Source of the DNA: Liolophura sinensis | Taxonomy: Eukaryota; Mollusca; Polyplacophora; Chitonida; Chitonidae | DNA: 64,000 bases | Assembly (NCBI RefSeq): GCF_032854445.1 | Contig: NC_088295.1 | Coordinates: 1,178,501-1,242,500 of the forward strand | Direction: 5' to 3' | Shown: positions 1-10,753 of the stretch, piece after piece | Layout: every line of letters begins with the position of its first letter | Numbering within the stretch: the stretch's first letter is position 1 | Position numbers and translations under genes: made by a program | Notes under the pieces: generated by a model | The model's input: only the letters and a program-made list of their open reading frames with translations | Told to the model about the DNA's origin: nothing | The model's database searches: none

Positions 1-275
1 CCTGGCTACAGCCCACAGCTTGACAGGACCTCACAAGGTTTGTCAGGTAACTGGTATGGCACCTGGCTACCGTCCTCAGCACTTCACAAGGTACATGCAT
101 GTCAGGTAACTGGAGAGGTGCCTCGCTACAGCCCACAGCTTGGCAGGACCACACAAGGTTTGTCAGGTAACTATTGAGGTCCCCGGCTACAGACCACAGG
201 ACTTCACAAGGTACATGTATGTCAGGTAACTGGTGAGGTGCCTGGCTACAGCCCACAGCTTGACCTCAAGATTTG
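1..275. repeat. 60-bp tandem repeat in ABCA-like gene intron
   Basis: About 4.5 units of roughly 60 bp, beginning CCTGGCTACAGCCCACAG and ending GTCAGGTAACTGG. Two variants alternate (one with CTTGACAGGACC, one with CACTTCACAAGGTACATG), so the higher-order period is about 120 bp. The array runs off the left edge and lies in the intron downstream of the last visible ABCA-like exon. Confidence 0.85.
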
Positions 276-410
276 TCAGCAACGATGTAAAACACTATGT
301 TTTCCTTTTGAATTTGCCCAGCTACCTCCATCCAAAATTTATTATTACAAAGAAGTATTGATGAACACTTTGTTACATTGACAGAGCACACCACTAAGCT
401 AACAGCATAC

Positions 411-541
411 CCCATTAAAACTCAGAGATGCATTCAGTATGGTATCAAAGACGTCTCCTTCCAAGTATCTGTTCTTCGTCACCAGATTCCTTCTCAGTTC
501 ATCTGGGTTCCGTAACAGTTCTCGTATTGGAATGCCATTCT
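411..541 (-). CDS. ABCA-like exon: extracellular domain, continued
   Basis: 131 bp with acceptor TTCATCAG and donor GTATGC, ending in phase 0. It encodes NGIPIRELLRNPDELRRNL and later DTILNASLSFNG. The pattern (leucine-rich, P-E/D-x-L-R, then N-A-S) resembles the segment in ABCA proteins where a short helix pair precedes a second glycosylated strand. The gene continues left of the window. Confidence 0.72.
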
Positions 542-3500
542 CTGATGAATAGAGTAAATATAAGTTAGAAAACATGAGCTTCTGATTCACAATACATGCA
601 GGACAATACATGCAGGACAAACGGAGGACAATACATGCAGGGCAAATGCAGGACAATACATGCAGAACAAATGCAGGACAATACATGCAGGACATATGCA
701 AGACAATACATGCAGGACAAATGCAGAACAAAAGCAGAACAAACGCAGGACAAAAGCAGGACAATACATACAGGACAAAAGCAGGACAATACATACAGGA
801 CAAAAGCAGGACAAAAGCAGAACAAATGCAGGACAAAAGCAGGAAAATACATGTAGGAGAAAAGCAGGACAATACATGCCGGACAAACGCAGGACAATAC
901 CTGCATATACAAGAAGGACAAACGGAGGACAATACATGCAGGGCAAATGCAGGACAATACATACAGAACAAACACAGGACAAACACAAGACAATACATAC
1001 AGAACAAACACAGGACAAACACAAGACAATACATACAGAACAAACACAGGACAAACACAAGACAATACATGCAGGACAAACACAGGACAAACACAGGACA
1101 ATACATACAGAACAAACACAAGACAATACATACAGAACAAACACAAGACAATACATACAGAACAAACACAAGACAATACATACAGGACAAACACAAGACA
1201 ATACATACAGAACAAACACAAGACAATACATACAGAACAAACACAGAACAAACACAAGACAATACATACAGAACAAACACAAGACAATACATACAGAACA
1301 AACACAGAACAAACACAAGACAATACATACAGAACAAACACAAGACAATACATACAGAACAAACACAAGACAATACATACAGAACAAACACAGAACAAAC
1401 ACAAGACAATACATACAGAACAAACTCAGGACAAACACAGGACAATACATACAGAACAAACACAAGACAATATATACAGGACAAACACAAGACAATACAT
1501 ACAGAACAAACACAAGACAATACATACAGAACAAACACAAGACAATACATACAGGACAAACACAAGACAATACATACAGAACAAACACAAGACAATACAT
1601 ACAGAACAAACACAAGACAATACATACAGAACAAACACAGAACAAACACAAGACAATACATACAGAACAAACTCAGGACAAACACAGGACAATACATACA
1701 GAACAAACACAAGACAATATATACAGGACAAACACAAGACAATACATACAGAACAAACACAAGACAATACATACAGAACAAACACAAGACAATACATACA
1801 GGACAAACACAAGACAATACATACAGAACAAACACAAGACAATACATACAGAACAAACACAAGACAATACACACAGAACAAACACAAGACAATACATACA
1901 GAACAAACACAAGACAATACATACAGAACAAACACAGAACAAACACAAGACAATACATACAGAACAAACACAAGACAATACATACAGAACAAACACAAGA
2001 CAATACATACAGAACAAACTCAAACCTACTGCTACCAACAGGAATGAGAACATTTTTAGAAAAAAAATCATGCAGTTTTGTCTTCACCAGTGGATTTTGA
2101 AATACATCTACATGTACTTACCCATATAATCTGAAAGCCAAGTCTGGTTTTTCAGATTTTTATCCAATGCCTTCATAAACACAGTTGCATTTCTGAGCGA
2201 TTTGAGGGCATTTGTGACATTAGGATTAGACAGACGAGGCCCGAGGTCATCAATGAGTCCTGTCAAGCTGAAGTCAACAAGTAAACCATTCAAGCAGGTG
2301 AGAGGTTATCAATGTACTGCCTGATGAATAATACCTGGTATTCTATACACTTCACATTCAATAAGCAAGCTTTATAAATGTGCTGCAGGCAGAAGAATAT
2401 AACACTTGTTATATGTGTGGATGAAAGGCAACACATCAGCTTGTCCATGTGGAAGGGGGTCTTTAAACATAGAAGTAGCACATGTCTACACACATGAATA
2501 TAGTCTACAGTATAACCAATCACGTTCACCACTTGAGTTCCATTCGGATACACATGTACTTAATATTTTCCACGCAGTTCAGTCCTTGAATGGAGTTCTG
2601 GACTGCACACAGGTTGAAATATGAAATTTTATATGAAATGAAAACCCAGCAGGTCCCTTATATGGAAAATATACATGTAAGCAATGCTTATTTCAGGAAT
2701 ACATGTTTAGGATGTAAACATGTAACAGAATAAGCTTTACTAAACTTTACTTTACAGAAAGTTTACTAATTAATTGTAACTTATATTTACCCTGGAATTT
2801 GGCATGTGCCTGTAGCACACACATGTGAAACGTCCATGGGGAAGGCCTGTGCCACACGCACGTGAGACGTCCATGTGAACAGCCTGTACCACACACACGT
2901 GAGACATCCATGTGAAAGGTTTGTACCACACGGACGTGAAACATCCATATGAAAGGTCTGTACCACACGCACGTGAAACGTCCATGTGAAAGGCCTGTAC
3001 CACACGCATGTGAGACGTCCATGTGAACGGCCTGTACCACACGCATGTGAAACGTCCATGTGAAAGGCCTGTAACACACGCATGTGAAACGTCCATGTGA
3101 ACGACCTGTTACGTATGCACGTGAGACGTCCATGTGAACAGCCTGTACCACACGCACTTGAAACGTCCATGTGAATGGCCTGTACCACACACATGTGAGA
3201 CGTCCATGTGAACGGCCTGTACCACACGCAATTGAGACGTCCATGTGAACGGCCTGTACCACACGCACGTGAGACGTCCATGTGAACGGCCTGTACCACA
3301 CGCACGTGAGACGTCCATGTGAACAGCCTGTTACGTATGCACGTGAGACGTCCATGTGAACGGCCTGTACCACACGCACTTGAAACGTCCATGTGAATGG
3401 CCTGTACCACACACATGTGAGACGTCCATGTGAACGGCCTGTACCACACGCAATTGAGACGTCCATGTGAACGGCCTGTACCACACGCACGTGAGACGTC

Positions 3501-5399
3501 CATGTGAACGGCCTGTACCACACGCACGTGAGACGTCCATGTGAACAGCCTGTACCACACGCACATGAGACTTCCATGTGAGCCGCCTGTACCACACACA
3601 TGTGAGACGTCCATGTGAACAGCCTGTTACGTATGCACGTGAAATGTCCATGTGAACGGCCTGTACCGCACACACGTGAGACGTCCATGTGAACGGCCTG
3701 TACCTCACACGCGTGAAATGTCCATGTGAAAGGCCTGTACCACACAAACATGTGAGATGTCCATGTGAACGGCCTGTACCTCACACACGTGAGACGTCCA
3801 TGTGAACGGCCTGTACCTCACACACGTGAAATGTCCATGTGAAAGGCCTGTACCACACACATGTGAGATGTTCATGTGAATGGCCTGTACCGCACACACG
3901 TGAAATGTCCATGTGAACGGCCTGTACCGCACACACGTGAGACGTCCATGTGAAAGGCCTGTACCTCACACACGTGAAATGTCCATGTGAAAGGCCTGTA
4001 CCACACACATGTGAGATGTCCATGTGAACGGCCTGTACCTCACACACGTGAAATGTCCATGTGAAAAGCCTGTACCTCACACATGTGAGATGTCCATGTG
4101 AACAGCCTGTACCTCACACACGTGAAATGTCCATGTGAAAGGCCTGTAACACACACATGTGAGATGTCCATGTGAACGGCCTGTACCACACACGTGAAAT
4201 GTCCATGTGAACAGCCTGTACCTCACACACGTGAAATGTCCATGTGAAAGGCCTGTAACACACACATGTGAGATGTCCATGTGAACGGCCTGTACCACAC
4301 ACGTGAAATGTCCATGTGAAAAGCCTGTACCTCCCACATGTGAGATGTCCATGTGAACAGCCTGTACCTCACACACGTGAAATGTCCATGTGAAAGGCCT
4401 GTAACACACACATGTGAGATGTTCATGTGAACGGCCTGTACCACACACGTGAAATGTCCATGTGAACAGCCTGTACCTCACACACGTGAAATGTCCATGT
4501 GAAAGGCCTGTAACACACACATGTGAAATGTCCATGTGAACGGCCTGTACCGCACACACGTGAGACGTCCATGTGAACGGCCTGTACCGCACACACGTGA
4601 GACGTCCATGTGAACGGCCTGTACCTCACACACGTGAAATGTCCATGTGAACGGCCTGTACCGCACACACGTGAAATGTCCATGTGAAAGGCCTGTACCT
4701 CACACACGTGAGATGTCCATGTGAAAGGCCTGTAACACACGCACATGAGACATCCATCTAATTAATGCAGTAGTCATTATTCAATGATGTTCCCATGCGG
4801 TACAGATCCTTGGTCTAACTGCAGTCAGTGAACAGTTTACATGTATATGGACTACAGTACATCACTCACTTCTCTCTCCTTTGTCGTGCTGCTTCCTGTC
4901 CTGCTTCCGTCTGACACTCGTTGTTCATGTTACACACATATGTTTGTACAAAAGGCAACATGCCAGCATTGGGCAAGGCACGCTCTGCATAATGGCCTAT
5001 GACAATCAAACAAAATCAAAAACCGTTCTGTTCATATGGGGAAAAGATACCCATCCACAAAAGGTAATACTAAAACACATTTCCCATACTTTAGGTCTCC
5101 ATTTCCAGAAAATTAGACATTTAAAAAAACAATTCTGAAAAATGACAGCAAAATTTCCTTCTTCATTCAATTCCTGTTTGTTTTGCAATGGTAACTTGAC
5201 TTCACATTACCAAGGGTCTATAGTACACACATATACAAGGTCAAATGCTGTGTCACAGGTCAGACAGGTGCGCATACAATGATAGAAATGTAGCCTGTAA
5301 CTTACAGTTTGGCTTGCTCACTGGTAACGCGCCTTGTCTCACAACGGCCACCACCAGAAACGTTAGCAGGGGCCATAATACCTCTAACACCAATATCAC
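411..5399 (-). CDS. ABC transporter subfamily A-like gene, N-terminal exons (partial)
   Basis: Four exons on the minus strand join in phase: 5306-5399, 4870-4996, 2122-2267 and 411-541, each with GT-AG borders. Order of the product: a hydrophobic first membrane segment containing LEVLWPLLTFLVV, then SKPNC followed by HYAERALPNAGMLPF and VCNMNNEC, then the start of a long extracellular domain rich in N-x-S/T sites (NLT, NVT, NAT, NQT, NAS). The block WP(L)-x-FL-(V), the cysteine before H, the LPNAG-x-LPF run and the CN-x-NN-x-C block are hallmarks of the N-terminus of ABCA lipid transporters such as ABCA1/ABCA4, which export lipids across plasma or organelle membranes. The start-codon exon is not visible; it should lie above 5399 with an intron between. 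The nucleotide-binding domains lie left of the window. Both large introns are largely minisatellite. Which ABCA member it is cannot be decided here. Confidence 0.82.
594..2026. repeat. 25-bp minisatellite in ABCA-like intron
   Basis: Direct repeat of about 25 bp built on GACAATACATACAGAACAAA with a 12-13 bp short variant (extra ACAGAACAAACAC). The first 350 bp is more diverged (GCAGGACAAAAGC forms); the rest is homogeneous. A block starting CAAACTCAGG recurs at 1421 and 1668, a 247-bp higher-order period. All frames are open for long stretches because the unit contains no stop codon on the minus strand; the resulting Cys/Leu/Val-rich reading frames are not proteins. Confidence 0.95.
2122..2267 (-). 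CDS. ABCA-like exon: extracellular domain
   Basis: 146 bp with acceptor GACTTCAG and donor GTAAGT. It opens LTGLIDDLGPRLSNPNV and has glycosylation sites NVT, NAT and NQT. The phase fits both neighbours: AA+C gives Asn upstream, and G+AG gives Glu downstream. Sequence similarity to known ABCA members is weak here; position, length and phase support it. Confidence 0.72.
2268..2804. other. Intron sequence, no feature seen
   Basis: Unique-looking intron between ABCA-like exons. A short reading frame at 2530-2630 was tested as an exon and failed on phase (in-frame stop). Confidence 0.6.
2805..4756. repeat. 37-bp minisatellite in ABCA-like intron
   Basis: About 53 direct copies of a 37-bp unit containing GACGTCCATGTGAACGGCCT and GTACCACACGCACGTGA. 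The commonest variant carries two palindromes, GACGTC and CACGTG. A marker variant with GTTACGTATGCAC recurs at 3108 and 3330, a 222-bp (6-unit) higher-order period, and again near 3627. From about 3700 a subfamily with ACCTCACACACGTGAAATG takes over. Confidence 0.95.
4870..4996 (-). CDS. ABCA-like exon: conserved LPNAG / CNMNNEC block
   Basis: 127 bp with acceptor CATAG and donor GTGAGT. Its first two bases complete the Cys codon of the preceding exon. It reads HYAERALPNAGMLPF, QTYVCNMNNEC, then a polar stretch ending QRRE. The alternating Cys and Asn-rich block is the most diagnostic ABCA sequence in the window. It ends in phase 2, matching the next exon at 2267. Confidence 0.85.
4997..5305. 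other. Intron sequence, no feature seen
   Basis: 309-bp intron between the two most upstream visible ABCA-like exons. Its GT and AG ends are present; nothing else was recognised. Confidence 0.6.
5306..5399 (-). CDS. ABCA-like exon: first transmembrane segment
   Basis: 94 bp. The acceptor is TTTCAG before GTG ATA TTG and the donor is GTAAGT after the first base of a Cys codon (phase 1). It encodes a hydrophobic stretch with LEVLWPLLTF, then RQGALPVSKPN. ABCA proteins have the same order: a basic cytoplasmic start, this membrane segment, then a short extracellular link. Confidence 0.8.
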
Positions 5400-5888
5400 C
5401 TGAAACACATAATACATATTCAAATTACTGCAAGTCAACAATGTATCACTCATATATTGTATATATATTGCTCTTCACAAACATCACCACAACTCCCAAA
5501 GCTAGTACCAGTATACTTCATTTAGTTAAATGTTGATGCTGTGAATTTTATACTGGGCATAACTCATACATTGTATCAACAAGTTACTCTTTCCATTTGT
5601 AGGTTCTCTCCTCTTAATTCACTAGTCAGAGAGCAACTACTTCTACACAAACTTGTAACACCACAGGCTTCAGCTGAAAATTTTACCTTAAAATTCAACC
5701 TCTGGAAACAAATTCTATGAGTATTTCAAAACAAAACGGTGGTGTCATCACATTTGAAAACATTATGCAACTACAGAAATACAAAAATGATGGCATAAAA
5801 TGGAAAGAAGATATTGGTTTACTCAGTTAAATAAGGATGTGAAGGCTAGATAACAGTTCCCAGTTTTCAAAATCACAATTTGATTTTT
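5400..5888. other. AT-rich sequence, no feature seen
   Basis: Presumed intron upstream of the first visible ABCA-like exon. I searched the minus strand here and up to about 8300 for a start-codon exon with the expected basic, Leu/Trp-rich start and did not find one. Confidence 0.5.
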
Positions 5889-6139
5889 TTATTTATTTGA
5901 TTAGTGTTTTACGCCGTACTCAAGAATATTTCACTCATACGACGGCAACCAACATTATGGTGGGAGGAAACCAGGCAGAGCCCAGGGAAATCCCACAACC
6001 ATCCGCAGGTTGCTGGCAGACCTTCCCACGTACGGCCTGAGAGGAAGCCAGCATGAGCTGGACTTGAACTCACAGCGACCGCATTGGTGAGAGGACTCCT
6101 GTGTCATTACGCTGCGCTAGCACACTAACCGAGTACTCA
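5889..6139 (-). mobile_element. tRNA-headed V-SINE-like element (family A), near full length
   Basis: Tail first on the plus strand: ATTTATTTGATTAGTG, then TTTTACGCCGTACTCAAGAA, then CATTATGGTGGGAGGAAACC, and at the far end the tRNA-like head with GCTGCGCTAGC. About 250 bp. The head has A-box-like GCGCTAGC and B-box-like GTTCAAGTCC segments (minus strand). The 3' TTATTTGATTGG-type tail and the conserved TACGCCGTACTCAAGAA block match the molluscan V-SINE (RUDI-like) type as I remember it. Confidence 0.85.
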
Positions 6140-8291
6140 GGTTCTTAGTTAAAACTTATCAATATGACATGTATGCATTATCATTTCACAAACAGAAACT
6201 CTTTAAAAATTACTACCTACTGGTACATGTACAACACCAACTCGTAAAACTTAACATTACCGATAACAACTATGATTTAGAATTTAAGGCTTGTTAGTGA
6301 AATGATGGAGCGATCCATACAAACATTATCCTCAATAATTTGGGTGAAATGGTGCAAACATATTGAGCTCTAACCCCTTTTACAAATAACTTACAGAAGA
6401 AGTAGAGAAGTCTGCAACTTGGAATGATAAAGAACAAAAGGGGGTAAACATTAGAACTTTGATAAAAACTTTTCAAAGAATTAACTGGTTCTTTTCAACA
6501 TCCTATAATTATGAACTGTTTATGATAGTGTTCTATGCATAATTACTTTACAATAGGCATTTCAAGTAAACTGCACATTTAGAAGTGATTTTCACCAAAA
6601 AAATAAAATTAAAAAAAAAACAAACGGTAAAAGAAAAATGTTCTGTTCTGAGTGCTCTTCCGTATTTAAAAGATACACGTAAACACTTAATTTACATGGG
6701 CCAGCCCACTTCCTGAATACCACACTCTGCTTAATGTGTACGGTAGCTCATGATATACTTAGTGCCTCATCACTGGTACGGTAATGAAGTAGGCGAAGTA
6801 TTAATTACATAGAGACCCCTACCAGTATTATGCTTTTACGAGAATCATTTTTTTTTAAAGATTTTTTTATAATATTGACTTCCAATCATAATTACAAACA
6901 AAACACACAAAAATGTCTACAAATAGCTAAGGTAAATGTAGATTACTGGAACATCCACTGGATGTCATCTTTTTGTTGTTGTTGTTGTTGATGTTATATA
7001 ACTCGTACAGATGATGTAGTTGCTCCCCCTACAAGAATTCGATGACTGGACAAAGCTCACCAAACCACGCACAGTCAATCATTTCCAACAGAGCTATGTC
7101 TCTAATATACCAGGTATGCAGGTTTGTCGGCTTACTTCGCATCGCCATTTGTCAATTCTGACAACAGAAAGTTGGAACATGGACCATCTCACTTTCTATT
7201 TGGCGGCTGGGGTTTTGCAAAAAATCTTAGCACGACGAACCCAGAACTAAACGGATGAGGACTTCAAATAAAACGGGAATTCCAAGAGATGCGCTATAAA
7301 TCTGGGAACCTACAGGGCTCCAGTAATCAATAATTTGTAATGATTTATCAATTAACATAAAGTTAATATACTTCTACAAACATCATTAAAAATTCAAATG
7401 TCTGTCTAACAGAATGTATACCGGTATTTTAAGCTTCTGCCTTTGAGAGTAGACACTCGTCGATAGCCACCTAGTGTGAGTGAACCTTTCATTTACCAAC
7501 TGGTACTTCCATCTTGGACTATGCTATTCGCAAATCTCATAGGCCTAGTTTCTACAGCTCCTCGCTTTACTACATTCATGTATATCAAGGATTTCAATTA
7601 TATAAAGTCAAGGGCCTATAGGCCTAGGCCTATATCGGTACCGGCAGGTGTACGCGTGTACTTTAATAAGTGTACTTTAATAAGGACTCCAGTTATTGAA
7701 TCCATAGCTTTAGTCCTGTTCTACCTGTCCTACAGTCCTGTATTACGAGAAGCGCCCTTGTTCGTATTGGCGTTCGCACCAGTTCAAATATAAGAAAGCG
7801 AACATAGGACTATAGTCACCCAGTGCAGTACTTACTCTCACATATAGGCCTATAGGCTATGACAAAGATGATGTCCAAACATATAGACCCACACAGTAGC
7901 AGTCACGTTGACAAGCACAAAGCCTTTGTCCGTGATAGGGCGTAGGCCCTATACCTTGTAGCCTACCGCGTAACTAAGAAGAGGCCTATAGGCGTCATCC
8001 AGGCTTTAATCGGCAAAATAGGCCTACTGTATATATACTGTGTTGTTTTTAACGGATAATCAGGGTTTATCTCTCTTTAACGAATTAAAACTGCTAATCC
8101 ATTTTAACGAATTACGTAATCGCTTTTACGGATTGCCAATACGTTAAATAGTTATAACCAGAAGTGTATTAACCACATGGTTAATAGACTTCCGTTATAA
8201 TTTACTATATTTCATATAGCCCCAGTTTGCCATGTAGGCCCCTATCCCCAGTTCGCCATGTAGCCCCAGTTCGCCATATAGTTCCCCATAT
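6140..8291. other. Unique AT-rich sequence with palindromes
   Basis: No gene was recognised. A GTTGTTGTTGTTGTT microsatellite lies near 6973. AGGCCTAT-type palindromes cluster at 7614-7640, 7841-7860 and 7981-7995. Three copies of CCCCAGTTCGCCATGTAG-like sequence lie at 8220-8280. A long imperfect hairpin lies at 8147-8211 (separate entry). A 105-codon reading frame at 7476-7793 has no recognisable domain. Confidence 0.5.
8147..8211. repeat. Imperfect inverted repeat (hairpin)
   Basis: The arms around AAGTGTATTAACC and GGTTAATAGACTT are separated by a 4-base loop ACAT. The central 14-bp arms match with one mismatch, and the pairing extends outward through GTTATAAC and GTTATAAT with small bulges. 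Confidence 0.7.
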
Positions 8292-8485
8292 ATATGGATC
8301 GCTAATACTCGCCCGCGAGTGCTATATTTCGCGTGTTGTCCAGTTTCGAGAAACAGTTGTGAGGACGCGCTTTGGCGATTCTTGAATAGAAGTGTTAGTT
8401 AGTAGAAGTTATAGTTTGGCTTCGTCAGACATTACAGTAATAATGCATGTAAAGCGACACCAAATTCAAAACCCTTTATGGAATC
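8292..8485 (+). repeat. Dispersed repeat, copy 1, with promoter-like layout
   Basis: Matches 48506-48715 in the same order: a TATATA element, CGCTAATACTCGCC, TGTTGTCCAGTTTCGAGA, CAGTTGTGAGGACG, AATAGAAGTGTTAGTTAGTA, and an ATG followed by CATGTAAAGCGACACCAA. TATA about 40-50 bases before CCAGTTTCG suggests a promoter plus leader. It could be the start of a gene copy, a solo LTR or the 5' region of a retroelement. Confidence 0.6.
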
Positions 8486-8491
8486 TACATA

Positions 8492-9079
8492 TCTTATCTA
8501 TATCTTGGCTTATTCTCACGGATGTCTTATCTATAGCTTGGCTTATTCTCACGGATGTCTTATCTATAGCATGGCTTATTCTCACGGATGTCTTATCTAT
8601 ACCTTGGCTTATTCTCACGGATGTCTTATCTATAGCATGGCTTATTCTCACGGATGTCTTATCTATAGCATGGCTTATTCTCACGGATGTCTTATCTATA
8701 GCATGGCTTATTCTCACGGATGTCTTATCTATAGCTTGGCTTATTCTCACGGATGTCTTATCTATAGCATGGCTTATTCTCACGGATGTCTTATCTATAG
8801 CATGGCTTATTCTCACGGATGTCTTATCTATACCTTGGCTTATTCTCACGGATGTCTTATCTATAGCATGGCTTATTCTCACGGATGTCTTATCTATAGC
8901 ATGGCTTATTCTCACGGATGTCTTATCTATAGCTTGGCTTATTCTCACGGATGTCTTATCTATACCTTGGCTTATTCTCACGGATGTCTTATCTATAGCA
9001 TGGCTTATTCTCACGGATGTCTTATCTATAGCATGGCTTATTCTCACGGATGTCTTATCTATACCTTGGCTTATTCTCG
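8492..9079. repeat. 33-bp minisatellite joined to a SINE tail
   Basis: About 18 very similar copies of a 33-bp unit containing TCTATAGCATGGCTTATTCT and CACGGATGTCT. Variation is mostly at one dinucleotide (AGCA, AGCT, ACCT). The unit is 11 codons and open on both strands, so 235- and 213-codon frames result; on the plus strand they read as hydrophobic LILTDVLSIAW repeats. The last unit breaks at TTATTCTCGC directly into SINE sequence. Confidence 0.95.
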
Positions 9080-9176
9080 CTGGTTTCCTCCCACCATAAT
9101 GCTGGCTGCTGTCATATAAGTAAAATATTCCTGAGTACGGCGTAAAACACCAATCAAATAAATAAATAAATAAATG
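9080..9176 (+). mobile_element. V-SINE-like family A, 3' fragment
   Basis: Starts at TGGTTTCCTCCCACCATAAT, then GAGTACGGCGTAAAACACCA and a (AAAT)n tail. Only the last ~95 bp is present; the head has been replaced by the 33-bp array. Confidence 0.85.
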
Positions 9177-10334
9177 TTCTAAATGACCTCGTATCTATCT
9201 ATTCTCACTGATTTTTTCATTTATTAATTGGTCGGCAGTTGATTAAGGTGTATAAGATTTAGTGTATTTGCAAATGCATGCATTTTCAAATGTACACTGG
9301 GTACCATACAAAGTAAGGAGAATACTGAATGGTATATTGATTTAGGTGTATGGTGATGCTGCTGAAATAAAATGAGCGATTTTTTAAATTTTAATCTCAA
9401 ACCACACATGCTTTTCTTACCATGACAAAATTACTTTTAGCAGAATTTCCTTCGCAGAGTGAAAATGTAAATCCGTCACGCGTGTCATAATTTGTAAAAG
9501 AAAAAGTCTTCGTTTGCTGTGCAAAATACTAGAATACTTGTAGCATAACGCAGCAAGGAATGTCTGTGGGAAAAGAAAGGGGATTTTACAGCAAATGGAA
9601 GTCAGAGATTTTCATGTTACAGTCCATTGACCACGTGACTACATGTATGGCTTATTAGTTAGATTTAGTTTGGTTAAAATCTGAACACATGGAGAGCACC
9701 ATTACACAAAGTCCTAAGTGGGGGTAATTATGAAAATAATTATTTGACTACCATTACACTTAAGCACGAGCTCAGATGATAGGCAAGATGTACATGTATA
9801 GTTTCATGGAAGCCAGTTTGGGAGGAGATGTATGAACAAAATCGTGTCTACAGACAGACAGACAGACAAGGTGATTCCAGATAATTTCCAGTGTACCCTC
9901 GTCCCTCTAACTTCCTTGAAGTTTAGGGGGCGGGGTGATAAAAGGGTCATTCCATTTTTTTTTCAAAACTTCATGTCCCCATCATCAAGAGCTCCATAAA
10001 ATTAATTTATTTCGATAATTCTTAACTAAGAGATGTCTTTTTAGATAGATAGGCCACTTTGATGAATGTATGTAATCAATTAAAGTTCAATCAAGAAAGC
10101 AGCACAATTATAATTACCACCAGTTCTACCCCAACACAGTGGAATTTATATGTCCCTAAACAATCTTCCTGCAGAACTACATCGTTTTAAAGTAATTATA
10201 TATGCCCCAAGAACCAAAAATAAATCCTTATTTAGGCATTAGTATGTGTAGTTAATGAATTACCAGTTAAAAGATAGATGACGGTTAACTAAATGTATAA
10301 TTTTTACATGGTTACGAATGTCCCTTAAAATACC
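9177..10334. other. No feature seen
   Basis: AT-rich sequence with a short CAGACAGACAGA run near 9853. No gene, array or SINE was recognised. Confidence 0.5.
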
Positions 10335-10348
10335 GTCATTTCCGTAAC
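10335..10348 (+). repeat. Left terminal inverted repeat
   Basis: GTCATTTCCGTAAC is a perfect inverted match to 14577-14590. A weaker inverted copy of the motif (GTTACGAATGTC) lies just outside, near 10311, so the true end might be slightly further left. Confidence 0.7.
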
Positions 10349-10525
10349 GTCAAACAAACGTAGTAACACACAGAGTTGCATCCCTTCCTGAACAGGTCTT
10401 CAACGTCATTATAACTATTGAGCCCGCGCAGATTCAGAAAAATGTCTAATGACTGACCAGCTACGTTTTAAAGGACACAGTTTTCATCGGTAAGTACTAA
10501 GTTTGCGAGCGTATGCTTTCTAGAT

Positions 10526-10753
10526 GTCATTACCGTACAAGTATTAGGCTTGGTGTGATACAAAACATATGATAAATATCATAATCAACCTGTTACTCAT
10601 GGGTTCTTCTTCAAATACGAAGGGCATGTGCTCACCTCGTGTTGTCTGATTTTGCCCCAGGCCGCAAAGTAACCCAAAATGTCACTAACGTAACGGTCAT
10701 TCCCGTAATGCTTTACTTTGTTACGGCAATGACATAGCCGTTACAGAAATGAC
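10526..10753. promoter_or_regulatory. Left subterminal motif cluster of the transposon
   Basis: Copies of the TIR motif are GTCATTACCGTACA at 10526, GTCACTAACGTAAC at 10681, GTCATTCCCGTAAT at 10696, and inverted GTTACGGCAATGAC at 10720 and GTTACAGAAATGAC at 10740. Mixed orientation with close spacing suggests binding sites. Confidence 0.6.

Noticed and set aside
399-2087. 562-codon minus-strand frame rich in Cys, Leu and Val
   Set aside because: Most of it is 25-bp repeat; only the terminal ~43 residues are a true ABCA-like exon with its own acceptor at 541/542.
2530-2630. Possible extra ABCA-like exon
   Set aside because: The phase required by the neighbouring exons leads to an in-frame stop, and exons 4870-4996 and 2122-2267 join directly with correct phase.
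8392-9099. 235-codon frame encoding hydrophobic 11-residue repeats, like a membrane protein
   Set aside because: Follows from a 33-bp stop-free tandem unit; the opposite strand is open too, and it ends in a SINE.
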